Shown piece after piece: positions 56,566-64,000 of a stretch of DNA of 64,000 nucleotides. The stretch is from CAVTJL01 sp963735065 (GTDB lineage Bacteria; Pseudomonadota; Alphaproteobacteria; Geminicoccales; Geminicoccaceae), in the NCBI GenBank assembly GCA_963735065.1, contig CAVTJL010000006.1, positions 124,001 through 188,000 of the forward strand, read 5' to 3'. The stretch's first letter is position 1; every line of letters begins with the position of its first letter. Both the position numbers and the translations under genes were made by a program. The notes under the pieces were generated by a model that saw nothing but the letters and a program-made list of their open reading frames with translations, was not told the DNA's origin and made no database searches.

Positions 56566-56585
56566 AGCCGGCTCGAGGAGAGGGT

Positions 56586-57363
56586 ATGCCGACCGTCGCC
56601 ACCTGGAACGTCAACTCCATCAACGCGCGCCTGCCCAACCTGCTGGCCTGGCTGGGCGAGGCGTCGCCCGACATCGTTCTGCTTCAGGAGACCAAGTGCG
56701 TCGACGAGGCGTTCCCGCGCCTCGAGATCATGGCGGCCGGCTATCAGGCGGAGGTGCACGGGCAGAAGAGCTACAACGGCGTCGCCATTCTCGCCAAGGA
56801 GCCGATCGAGGATGTGCGCCGCGGGCTGCCGGGCGAACGACGAGGACGCGCAGGCGCGCTATCTCGAGGCCACGGTGGGCGGTCTCAGGGTGGCGTCGAT
56901 CTACCTGCCGAACGGCAATCCCGTCGGCACGGAGAAATTTCCCTACAAGCTCGCCTGGATGGAGCGGCTGCGGGCCCATGCCCGAAGCCTGCTCGAGACC
57001 GAGACGGCCCTCGTCCTTGGCGGCGACTACAATGTCATCCCGGAGCCGGTGGACTGTCGGGATCCGGCCGCCTGGACGGGCGATGCGCTGTTCCAGCCGG
57101 AGACGCGCCGCGCGTTCCGGTCGCTCTTGAACCTGGGTCTGCACGAGGCCTTCCGGGTGAGGCATCCGGGCGAGACGGGCGCCTACACCTTCTGGGACTA
57201 TCAGGGCGGCGCCTGGCAGGCGGACAACGGCATCCGTATCGACCACCTTTTGCTGTCGCCGCAGGCCGTCGACAGGCTCATGGACTGCCGCATCGACAAG
57301 ACGCCCCGCGGGCAGCCGAAGGCCTCGGACCACACGCCTGTCCTCGTGGAGCTGGAGGGATGA
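56586..57363 (+). pseudogene. xthA: Exodeoxyribonuclease III, frameshifted
   Basis: About 259 aa over two frames. The N-terminal part VATWNVNSINARLPNLLAWLGEASPDIVLLQETKCVDEAFP has the conserved Asn and the metal-binding Glu (LLQETK). It ends IAILAKEPIEDVRRGLPG near 56830, and from about 56834 the reading resumes NDEDAQARYLEATVGGLRVASIYLPNGNPVGTEKF, reaching GGDYNVIPEPVD and the C-terminal ASDHTPVLVELEG with the catalytic His. One extra G near 56831-56838 explains it. Repairs AP sites in DNA. ATG 56586 follows GGAGAGGG. It overlaps the next gene by ATGA. Confidence 0.85.
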
Positions 57364-57785
57364 GCGGACGCCTGTCCGGAGCCTGCCTGTGCGGTGCCAT
57401 CGCCTATGAGCTCGAGGGGGCGCCCATCGATGCGGGCTTTTGCCATTGCCGCCTCTGCCAGCGCTCGTCGGGCGCGCCGGTGGTGGCATGGGGCACCTGG
57501 CCGGCGGATCGGCTCCGGATTCTGCGCGGCGCGCCGCGTGTCTTTCGCTCGTCGGCAAAAGGTGAGCGGAAGTTCTGCGAGGCCTGCGGGACCCAGCTCC
57601 TGTTCGTTCACCAGGATGCCCCGTCGCTGGTCGACGTGACCCTGGCCTCGCTCGATGAGCCCGAGCGGGTCGTGCCGAACTATCACATCTGGCGGATGAG
57701 CCGGATCTCCTGGCTCGAGACCGCCGATATGCTGCCGCGCCACGACGACGATGGCCCAGACCGAGAGACGATGCTGAGATCCTGA
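57360..57785 (+). CDS. GFA-family zinc protein (formaldehyde-activating-like)
   Basis: 141 aa. GACLCGAIAYELEGAP near 7-22, FCHCRLCQRSSGAPVVAWGTWPADRLRILRG near 27-57, and KFCEACGTQLLF near 70-81 give the cysteine pattern of the GFA/Gfa-like zinc fold. The family includes the glutathione-dependent formaldehyde-activating enzyme and many unstudied relatives; enzyme activity is not assured. Start overlaps the xth stop by ATGA, so translation is coupled if xth is intact. Confidence 0.85.
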   Translation: MSGRLSGACLCGAIAYELEGAPIDAGFCHCRLCQRSSGAPVVAWGTWPADRLRILRGAPRVFRSSAKGERKFCEACGTQLLFVHQDAPSLVDVTLASLDEPERVVPNYHIWRMSRISWLETADMLPRHDDDGPDRETMLRS

Positions 57786-57880
57786 AGGATCTTCCACCTT
57801 CGCGTCTCGTCGCCCGCCGCCGGTTCGTCTAACGTGCCGGCGCGCGACAAGGAAGTCGCGCGAGAGCTGGGAGGAGACCG

Positions 57881-58723
57881 GTGGCAAAATTAGCAGTGGG
57901 CGCGATGGCGCTCATTCTGGCCTTCGCTTGCGGCGCGCAGGCGGCGACACTTGACGACATCAAGTCCACGAAGACGATCCGCATCGGCTACCGCGCCGAC
58001 GCGCTGCCGTTCTCCTTCAAGGACAGCCTGGACGAGCCGTCCGGCTACTCGGTGAACCTGTGCCGCGAGGTGGCGAAGGGCATCAAGGACCAGCTGGGGC
58101 TCGACCAGATCAAGGTCGACTATGTCGAGGTCAACGCCAGCAACCGCTTCGACGCCGTCGCCGAGCACAAGGTCGACCTTCTCTGTGAGGCGACGACCAT
58201 GACGCTCGGGCGCATGGAGAAGGTGGGCTTCTCGCTGCAGACCTTCATCACCGGAGCAACGCTTCTCTACCGCGCCAACGGCCCCTCGACCTTCAAGGAG
58301 CTCGACGGCAAGAAGGTCGGCGTGCTCGCCGGCACGACGACGGAGGTCGAGCTCGAGGCGGAGCTGAAGCGCTCCGGCATCACGGCCGAGGTCATCAAGG
58401 TGTCCAGCCACCAGGAAGGGGTCGGGAAGCTCGAGGCCAACGAGATCTCGGCCTACTTCGCCGACCGGGCGATTCTCGTCTACCTCTATCTCAACAGCAA
58501 GCACCAGGACGAGCTGAAGCTCGCGACCGTCACGCTGAGCCTCGAGCCCTATGCGCTGGCGCTGCCCAAGGGTGACGATGCGTTCCGTCTCGCGGTCGAC
58601 AAGGCGCTCGCCCGCTTCTACCGGGCAGGCGGCGGCGAGGACCTCTTCAAGGCGTCCTTCCCGGGCGCCAAGATCACGGATGTGATGCAGGCCCTCTATC
58701 TGCTCAACGCGATCCCCGAGTAG
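57881..58723 (+). CDS. Amino acid ABC transporter substrate-binding protein (family 3)
   Basis: 280 aa. Signal peptide MAKLAVGAMALILAFACGAQAA, then mature LDDIKSTKTIRIGYRADALPFSFKDSLDEPSGYSVNLCREVAKGI, a GltI/cluster-3 binding protein. Ligand-site region NRFDAVAEHKVDLLCEATTMTLGRMEKVGFS near 90-120 and the late YFADRAILVYLYLNSKHQDEL. Acidic or polar amino acid likely. The GTG at 57881 has GGGAGGAGA upstream. No permease or ATPase is adjacent, so it works with a transporter encoded elsewhere. The 3' end overlaps convergent dacB by 20 bp. Confidence 0.88.
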   Translation: MAKLAVGAMALILAFACGAQAATLDDIKSTKTIRIGYRADALPFSFKDSLDEPSGYSVNLCREVAKGIKDQLGLDQIKVDYVEVNASNRFDAVAEHKVDLLCEATTMTLGRMEKVGFSLQTFITGATLLYRANGPSTFKELDGKKVGVLAGTTTEVELEAELKRSGITAEVIKVSSHQEGVGKLEANEISAYFADRAILVYLYLNSKHQDELKLATVTLSLEPYALALPKGDDAFRLAVDKALARFYRAGGGEDLFKASFPGAKITDVMQALYLLNAIPE

Positions 58724-60188
58724 GGACGTCGGGGGCGGCATCCAGCCAGCCGGCGACGATGTCGTTCTCGAGCGCTCGCGCCCGCAGCACCCAGGGTGTC
58801 GTAGTCTCGGCGGCTGTCGGTCGGGTGGGAACGGCCAGCATGATGGCGAAAGCGCGCGGCGGCCGTGCCGGCTCGAGCAGATAGCCGGCGAGCGCGCTCG
58901 CGCCATCGAGCGTGCCGGTCTTGGCCCAGACGTCGAGCACCTGCGCAGGCCCGTCGAGGCGGCGCTCGAGCGTGCCCTCGAAGCCGCCTGTCGGCAGGAG
59001 GGCCGGCAGGGCCGGCACCTCGGCGCTGCCGGCAAATCCGTGGACCAGCAGAGCCACGAGCTGCCGGGGGGTGATCTGGGCCGATGCCGCGAGCCCCGAA
59101 TGGTTCGGCAGCACCGGCGGCGGCGAGCGGAGCGTCGGTATCTCGCTTTGCAGATGGCGCAGGACCGTGGCGGCCGATTCCGCAAGACCGAGGCTGTGGC
59201 CGGCGAGCCGGCGGCTCGTTGCGAGGCCGATGAGCTCGGCCATCTGGTTGTTGCTGTAGCGAAGCGTGGCGGCGACGAGGTCCACGAGCCGCCGGCTTTC
59301 GTGGCTGGCGACGGGACGAGGGGTGCCCGCCGGCACGCCGCGAACGGGCTCGGGCAGCACCACGCCCAGGCGGGCGGCGAGCGCTCCGAAAAGGGCGCCC
59401 GCCTCGAGGCCGGCATCGCGCACCGGCAGGTCGACCGAGCCCGAGGCGCGGCGACCGCGGCTCAGAAGCCAGATCGGGTCGCCCGTCTTGTCGGTTCGCG
59501 AGGCGACCAGGGTTCCACGCGGCAGCGCGCCGGGCGACGCGGCGACGATCTCCGCCTCCGCCAACGGTGGGATGGTCCAGGCCTCGATCGCCTTGTTGTC
59601 GGGGCTTTTCCGCCAGCGAAGCTTCACGCGATCGAAGCCCACGCCCAACGCGCCGATGCCGGCATTGTAGGGATCGTCGATCGGGAACTCGGCGGCGTTG
59701 ACCGAGGCGAGGCGCGGCAGCGCGCTGTCGTCGACGATGAGCCGACCGGTGATGCGACGGACGCCCGCCTCGGCGAGCCTGCCGGCCAGCCCGAGAAGGT
59801 CGGTGACCTGGAGGTCGGGATCGCCGCCGCCACGCAGCACGACGTCGCCTTCCAGCACGCCGGCATGGACCGGGCCCGTCACGAGAAGCTCGGTCGAGAA
59901 GCGATGGTCCGGCCCCAGCACCTCGAGCGCCGCCTCGGCCATCAGGAGCTTGGCGGTCGATGCGGGGGGCAGCGGCTCGTCGGGCGATCGGGAGGCCAGC
60001 ACGACACCGGAGCGGGCGTCGACCAGCAGGATGCCGATCCGTGCGCCAGCAAGATGATGCTGCGCGATCAGGGCATCGAGATCGGCAAGCGGCGATGCCC
60101 GAGACGATGACGAGGCCGCCTCGGCGCGTGCTCCGCCGGCGAGAGCGAGGAAGCCCAGGATGATGGCAATTGCCAGCCGATCGACCAA
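58704..60188 (-). CDS. dacB: D-alanyl-D-alanine carboxypeptidase/endopeptidase (PBP4-type)
   Basis: 494 aa. N-terminal hydrophobic AIAIILGFLALAGGARAEA is a signal peptide. Penicillin-binding motifs: SxxK at about 77 (PASTAKLL), SxN at about 312 (YSNNQMAEL) and KTG at about 423 (WAKTGTLDG). The large insertion between SxxK and SxN is the DacB/PBP4 layout (class C low-molecular-mass PBP). It trims peptidoglycan cross-links in the periplasm. The start TTG 60188 is inferred from GGGAG 10 nt upstream and the signal peptide; the upstream in-frame reading lacks coding character. It overlaps the binding-protein gene by 20 bp at the 3' end. Confidence 0.88.
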   Translation of the reverse strand: MVDRLAIAIILGFLALAGGARAEAASSSSRASPLADLDALIAQHHLAGARIGILLVDARSGVVLASRSPDEPLPPASTAKLLMAEAALEVLGPDHRFSTELLVTGPVHAGVLEGDVVLRGGGDPDLQVTDLLGLAGRLAEAGVRRITGRLIVDDSALPRLASVNAAEFPIDDPYNAGIGALGVGFDRVKLRWRKSPDNKAIEAWTIPPLAEAEIVAASPGALPRGTLVASRTDKTGDPIWLLSRGRRASGSVDLPVRDAGLEAGALFGALAARLGVVLPEPVRGVPAGTPRPVASHESRRLVDLVAATLRYSNNQMAELIGLATSRRLAGHSLGLAESAATVLRHLQSEIPTLRSPPPVLPNHSGLAASAQITPRQLVALLVHGFAGSAEVPALPALLPTGGFEGTLERRLDGPAQVLDVWAKTGTLDGASALAGYLLEPARPPRAFAIMLAVPTRPTAAETTTPWVLRARALENDIVAGWLDAAPDVPTRGSR

Positions 60189-60374
60189 GCCAGAGCGCTC
60201 CCCGCGAGGCGCCGCGACGACCGGCGCCGATGCCGAGAGATAGCGGAGCCGAGGCGCCAGGCCCAGCGGCTGGAGGCTCTCCTGACGATCCAGCCGATGG
60301 CGAGGCGCTTGTCGCGTCCCGCTCGGGGCCGGTATGGTCGCGCGCGGTCGCTTGGTGACCGGACGCGGGGGATC

Positions 60375-60767
60375 ATGCTCCAATCAACGAGGCGTCGTCT
60401 TGCTCTGTGGCTGTTGCTCGGGACCCTGCCGGTGGTCCTCGGCGCCTGCGGCATGCTTGGTCCCGGCGACACCTCCCGGCCGGCCATTGATCCGCGCTTT
60501 CTCGCGTCCATAACTGCGTACTACAATACGCATGCCGCCGAGCCCGGCTGCCCTGCGCCGCAGATCCTGGCGTTCAGCGCGCTGTCCTTGATGAACTCCT
60601 TCACGCAGACCAACACGGTCCGGCTGCGGGGGACCTACACGTTCATCCAGTTCGCCGCCGACGGCACCACGGACTGCCAGGGCGCGGGCGACCGCTACTT
60701 CACGCTCTTCAGGTCCACGAAAGGACCGAAGGTGGTCTCGATGACGGGACCCACGCGTCCGAGCTAG
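60375..60767 (+). CDS. Putative lipoprotein
   Basis: 130 aa. Type II signal peptide: basic start, hydrophobic LALWLLLGTLPVVL, then the lipobox LGAC with Cys about 24. The mature part has RPAIDPRFLASITAYYNTH and a second half TVRLRGTYTFIQFAADGTTDCQGAG with a few polar strands; two more cysteines are present. Family unknown. ATG 60375 follows GGGGGA. Divergent from dacB, so an envelope role is plausible by context only. Confidence 0.6.
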   Translation: MLQSTRRRLALWLLLGTLPVVLGACGMLGPGDTSRPAIDPRFLASITAYYNTHAAEPGCPAPQILAFSALSLMNSFTQTNTVRLRGTYTFIQFAADGTTDCQGAGDRYFTLFRSTKGPKVVSMTGPTRPS

Positions 60768-61014
60768 CGGACCCTTCGCCCGGCGAAGCCCGATCACCTC
60801 GGCCAAGAGCACAAGAGCGCGCCACATCCTTCCTCGCTCAAGCACGCCTCGGCGCAGCCGGCCCGGCGCGACGGCCGGGCAAGCAGCCTTTGGGCGAGGG
60901 GGCGAAGTGCGCTAGTCTCATGGGAACATCTGGTGGCCCGCAGCCGTCCACCGGATGGCCGAGCCTCGGCACGAGTTGTCTGCGGCTACCAATAACACTA
61001 GGGAGCTATCACGC

Positions 61015-61176
61015 ATGTCGTCTCGCAACTGGATCTGGATCGCCGTCGTCGTCGTCGTCATCATCGTCATCGGCTACGGCCTCGGCTGGTTCGGCAGCAA
61101 GGCCCCGGCACCGACCGAGGCGCCAGCCACAGCGCCGTCGACCTCGGCACCGGCCACGACCGCTCCCTCGAACTGA
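61015..61176 (+). CDS. Small single-TM protein
   Basis: 53 aa. Charged start SSRNWIW, one transmembrane segment IAVVVVVIIVIGYGLGWFG, then a Pro/Ala/Thr-rich periplasmic tail (PAPTEAPATAPS). GGGAG lies 10 nt before ATG 61015. Short tail-rich membrane peptides like this are widespread in Alphaproteobacteria and not characterised. 247 bp of otherwise featureless sequence separate it from the lipoprotein gene. Confidence 0.6.
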   Translation: MSSRNWIWIAVVVVVIIVIGYGLGWFGSKAPAPTEAPATAPSTSAPATTAPSN

Positions 61177-61361
61177 TGAGCTGAGGCGGGCACCTCCTCC
61201 CTCCCTTGGGGTCCTCCCTCGGGGCTGGATCTGGGGCCCGCCTGTCGGCTATGGGCGCGTGCGGGCGGTGGCGGAGCTCGGCAGGAGCCGCGACCGCCCG
61301 CCGGCGACGACAAGGAGCGAGGCGTCGGGGCCTGCGCTCGATCTCGCCCACGGAGCGCAGC

Positions 61362-62297
61362 ATGGCCCAGATCGTGATCACCGAGTTCATGGACGAGGCG
61401 GCCGTCGCCGGCCTCGCCGCCGATTTCGACGTCCTCTACGAGCCGGACCTGGTGGACAGGCAGGCGCGGCTCCTCGAGGCGCTCGCCGATTGCCGCGGGC
61501 TGATCGTGCGCAACCGCACGCAGGTGCGCGGGCCGCTTCTCGAGGCGGCGCCGCGGCTCGAGGCGGTGGGCCGGCTGGGCGTCGGGCTCGACAATATCGA
61601 CGTCGCGGCCTGCCGGGCGCGCGGCATCGAGGTGTTCCCGGCGAGTGGCGCCAACGATCTGTCGGTGGCGGAATATGTCATCACGGCGGCCATGATGCTG
61701 CTGCGCGGCGCCTGGCTCGCCACGCCCGAGATGCTGGCCGGCGGCTGGCCGCGCAACCGGCTGATGGGCCGCGAGCTCGCCGGCAGGACGATGGGGCTCG
61801 TGGGCTTCGGCAGCATCGCCCGGAACGTGGCGTCGCGGGCGGCCGGGCTCGGCATGCGCGTCGCGGCCTATGATCCCTACGTGCCTGCCGACGACGCGGC
61901 CTGGGGCCAGGTGGAGCGCCTGGAGCTCGAGCCGCTCTTGATGGCCTCGGACGTGGTGAGCCTGCATGTGCCGCTCACGAGCCAGACGCATCACCTGATC
62001 GATGCGCGCGCGCTGGCGGCGATGCGCGACGACGCCGTCCTCATCAATGCCGCGCGCGGCGGCGTGGTCGACGAGGCGGCTCTTGCCGATGCGCTGCGCG
62101 AGGGCAGGCTGGGCGGCGCAGCGCTCGACGTCTTCGAGACGGAGCCGCTGACGGCCGAGGCGGCCAAGCCCTTCGCCGGGCTCGCGAACATCGTGCTGAC
62201 GCCGCACATCGCCGGCGTCACGCTCGAGAGCAATGTGCGCGTGTCGAGCCTCATTGCCGAGAAGGTGCGCGAGGCGCTGGCCTCACGGCACGCCTGA
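61362..62297 (+). CDS. D-2-hydroxyacid dehydrogenase (NAD-dependent, SerA-like family)
   Basis: 311 aa. The NAD-binding domain motif GLVGFGSIARNVASRAAGLGMRVAAYDP near 146-173, catalytic-site segments VNAARGG-type INAARGGVVDEAALADALREGRLGGAALDVFETEP near 228-262, and the late TPHIAGVTLESNVRVS with the catalytic His. Substrate-binding N-terminal domain: GLIVRNRTQVRGPLLEAAPRLEAVGRLGVGLDNID. Possible substrates include glycerate, phosphoglycerate or sulfolactate-type acids. ATG 61362 chosen on homology; upstream in-frame residues are Arg-rich. Confidence 0.88.
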   Translation: MAQIVITEFMDEAAVAGLAADFDVLYEPDLVDRQARLLEALADCRGLIVRNRTQVRGPLLEAAPRLEAVGRLGVGLDNIDVAACRARGIEVFPASGANDLSVAEYVITAAMMLLRGAWLATPEMLAGGWPRNRLMGRELAGRTMGLVGFGSIARNVASRAAGLGMRVAAYDPYVPADDAAWGQVERLELEPLLMASDVVSLHVPLTSQTHHLIDARALAAMRDDAVLINAARGGVVDEAALADALREGRLGGAALDVFETEPLTAEAAKPFAGLANIVLTPHIAGVTLESNVRVSSLIAEKVREALASRHA

Positions 62298-62319
62298 GCG
62301 GATCGGCCGAGCGCGCTTC

Positions 62320-63195
62320 CTACCAGACGAGCCTGGGCAGCACCCAGTCGATGCGGCAGGCGAAGCGCTGGGCCAGGGCGTGCAGGACCTCCTGCAGCGT
62401 CACCTCGTCCGGGATCGCGTCCAGCTCATCGGCATGCAGGCCGCCGGCGATGAAGGCGGTGGCGAAGCCCGCATCGGTGGCGCCCTTGATGTCGTGCTCC
62501 AGCGAGTCCCCGATGCCGACGATCTGGTCGGGCCGCAGGCCGGGGAGCGCCTCGAGGCAGGCGTCGTAGATGGGCCGGTAGGGCTTGCCCACATAGTCGA
62601 CCGTGCCGCCCAGGGCCTCGTAGCGCTCCGCCAGGACGCCCGGAGCGATCACGAGCTGGCCGGGTGCCGGCGCCCGGCGGTCGGGATTGGAGCAGATCGC
62701 GGGCAGCCCGCGCGCCGCCGCGGCCTCGAGGACGGGGCCGTAGTCGTCGAGCCCGAGCCGTGGGCTGTCGACCCCGGAGAGGAAGAGGAAGTCCGCGTCT
62801 TGGACATCCTCGACCACGGTGATGCCGAGGCCCTGGACGACCGCCCGGTCGCCGTCGCGGGTCAGCAGCAGGCAGCGCTCGCCCAGGCTGTCGAAGGGCG
62901 GGCGGGCGCGCTGATGCATGTGCAGCCAGGCGGCCTCGCCCGAGGTCACGACCGCGTCGAACATCGAGAGATCGAAGCCGAGGGTGGCGAGGTGGCGGCG
63001 GCTGTGGTCGGCCCTGCGGCCCGAGTTGGAGAGGAGGACGATGCGCTTGCCCAGCGCATGCAGCCGGGCCAGGGCCTCCGGCGCGCCCGGATAGGGCTCG
63101 TGGCCGTCGTGGAGCACGCCCCACTGGTCGATCACGAAGCCTTCATAGGCATCCGCGCAGGCGGCGAGGCCTTGGATCTGCCGGGGATCGGGCAT
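62320..63195 (-). CDS. HAD superfamily hydrolase, class IIA (TIGR01459-type)
   Basis: 291 aa. N-terminal HAD motif I FVIDQWGVLHDGHEPYPGA near 20-38, motif II LLSNSGRRADHSR near 54-66, the C2-type cap, then motif III/IV VGKPYRPIYDACLEALPG near 205 and VGIGDSLEHDIKGATDAGFATAFIAGG near 228-254. DxW rather than DxD at motif I is the pattern of this family. It is a phosphatase of unknown substrate (NagD/PGP relatives). ATG 63195; GGAG 12 nt upstream. It converges on the dehydrogenase 22 bp away. Confidence 0.87.
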   Translation of the reverse strand: MPDPRQIQGLAACADAYEGFVIDQWGVLHDGHEPYPGAPEALARLHALGKRIVLLSNSGRRADHSRRHLATLGFDLSMFDAVVTSGEAAWLHMHQRARPPFDSLGERCLLLTRDGDRAVVQGLGITVVEDVQDADFLFLSGVDSPRLGLDDYGPVLEAAAARGLPAICSNPDRRAPAPGQLVIAPGVLAERYEALGGTVDYVGKPYRPIYDACLEALPGLRPDQIVGIGDSLEHDIKGATDAGFATAFIAGGLHADELDAIPDEVTLQEVLHALAQRFACRIDWVLPRLVW

Positions 63196-63380
63196 GGGGC
63201 AGGGATTCTCCGAGCAGGCCGTCCTGGAAGCGCGTGCCTTCCTAGGCCAGCGGGCGCCGGCGCTCAATCCTTGCCGGCCCGCAGATCGGCGCGCCGCCGG
63301 CTCCTCGAGTGCTCGCATCCGGCCAACCCAGGGTCTATGTGACAAGGAGACAAGAGGTTCAGCAGGGAGACGGTCCGGCC

Positions 63381-64000
63381 TTGGCACTGCTCCGCGAGGT
63401 CACCCTCGACGACAAGTACACGCTGGAACGCGGGCCGGTCTTCATGACCGGCATCCAGGCGCTGGTGCGGCTGCCGATGATGCAGCGGCGGCTCGACCTC
63501 GCCGCCGGGCGCAATACGGCTGGCTACATCACCGGCTATCGGGGCTCGCCTCTGGGCGGCTACGACCAGCAGCTGGCACGCGCCAAGACGCTGCTGGCCG
63601 AGCATCACGTGATCCACCAGCCGGGCGTGAACGAGGATCTGGCCGCGACGGCGTGCCAGGGCACCCAGCAGGTGGGGCTCCAGGGCGGCGCCAACTATGA
63701 CGGCGTCTTCGCCATCTGGTACGGCAAGGGCCCCGGCGTCGACCGCTCGGGCGATGCCATCCGGCACGGCAATCTCTTCGGCACGCATCCGAAGGGAGGC
63801 GTGCTGCTTCTCCTGGGCGACGATCACATCTGCGAATCGAGCACCACGGCGCACCAGAGCGAGTACGCCATGGTCGACGCGATGGTGCCGATCCTGAACC
63901 CGTCGGGCGTGCAGGAGATCCTGGAGCACGGCCTTTTCGGCATCGCCATGTCCCGCTTCTCGGGCGCGTGGGTGTCGCTCAAGTGCATTCACGACACGGT
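63381..64000 (+). CDS. Indolepyruvate ferredoxin oxidoreductase (IorAB fusion type), partial
   Basis: The frame is open to the window edge (206 residues visible). LREVTLDDKYTLERGPVFMTGIQALVRLPMMQRRLDLAAG, then GYITGYRGSPLGGYDQQL and VIHQPGVNEDLAATACQGTQQ, the thiamine-diphosphate-type start of the long fused 2-oxoacid:ferredoxin oxidoreductase found in Proteobacteria. It likely ferries electrons while decarboxylating indolepyruvate or another aryl-pyruvate. The start is uncertain: TTG 63381 with GGGAGA upstream, or GTG 63339. The family is about 1100-1200 aa, so most of the gene lies outside. Confidence 0.85.
   Translation, partial: MALLREVTLDDKYTLERGPVFMTGIQALVRLPMMQRRLDLAAGRNTAGYITGYRGSPLGGYDQQLARAKTLLAEHHVIHQPGVNEDLAATACQGTQQVGLQGGANYDGVFAIWYGKGPGVDRSGDAIRHGNLFGTHPKGGVLLLLGDDHICESSTTAHQSEYAMVDAMVPILNPSGVQEILEHGLFGIAMSRFSGAWVSLKCIHDT

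Overview
The window is a very GC-rich, densely coded chromosomal segment with strong G/C bias at third codon positions. It looks like an alphaproteobacterium, most likely Rhodospirillales or a neighbouring order (inference from gene content). The supporting genes are a TrcR/DUF1013 regulator, a DUF6867 protein beside a liv operon, HspQ, a Fur/Zur-type regulator, methylmalonate-semialdehyde dehydrogenase, propionyl-CoA carboxylase and the start of a fused indolepyruvate ferredoxin oxidoreductase. I see no tRNA, rRNA, CRISPR array, transposase, integrase or phage structural gene. This is ordinary chromosome rather than a mobile island.

Layout. 0-5.8 kb: hydroxypyruvate-isomerase-like protein, FAD aromatic hydroxylase, an unusual LivH-type permease with an extra N-terminal domain, and three unknown proteins. 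6-16 kb: TrcR; M20 amidohydrolase; a complete branched-chain amino acid ABC operon read leftward (livH-livM-livG-livF-DUF6867-livK); YbaK-type deacylase; LysE-type exporter. 16-20 kb: LysR regulator divergent from an SHMT-like enzyme, then a gap and a protein with three CTNEF motifs. 20-36 kb: HutH, Atm1-type ABC exporter, GMC oxidoreductase, membrane HhH protein, GpsA, a divergent PEP carboxylase, transaldolase-like enzyme, HspQ, 3-hydroxyisobutyrate dehydrogenase family, a MerR-ATPase fusion and an MscS channel. 36-57 kb: MFS transporter, PepN, MmsA, UbiX, Zur/Fur, EamA, a ThDP enzyme, PanE, acyl-CoA ligase, a repeat-rich spacer, DnaJ plus Hsp20, OtnK-OtnC, PccA, Xth. 57-64 kb: GFA protein, a solute-binding protein, PBP4-type DacB, small envelope proteins, D-2-hydroxyacid dehydrogenase, HAD-IIA phosphatase, IorAB start.

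Metabolic links (inference): branched-chain amino acid uptake (liv), MmsA, a 3-hydroxyisobutyrate-dehydrogenase-family enzyme and PccA fit valine/propionate catabolism. OtnK-OtnC with an Hyi/OtnI-like protein and the beta-hydroxyacid dehydrogenase could form a four-carbon sugar-acid route, although these genes are scattered.

The strongest oddities are these. (1) A cluster of seven apparent single-base frameshifts between 36.3 and 56.9 kb breaks six otherwise well-conserved genes; sequencing or assembly error must be excluded first. (2) A PEP carboxylase homologue has altered catalytic loops. (3) An orphan LivH permease carries a lipoprotein-like N-terminal domain. (4) A 0.5-kb intergenic cluster holds palindromes and two ~140-bp direct repeats. 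(5) A broken small-regulator-like gene has a possibly leaderless promoter and a perfect operator-like palindrome.
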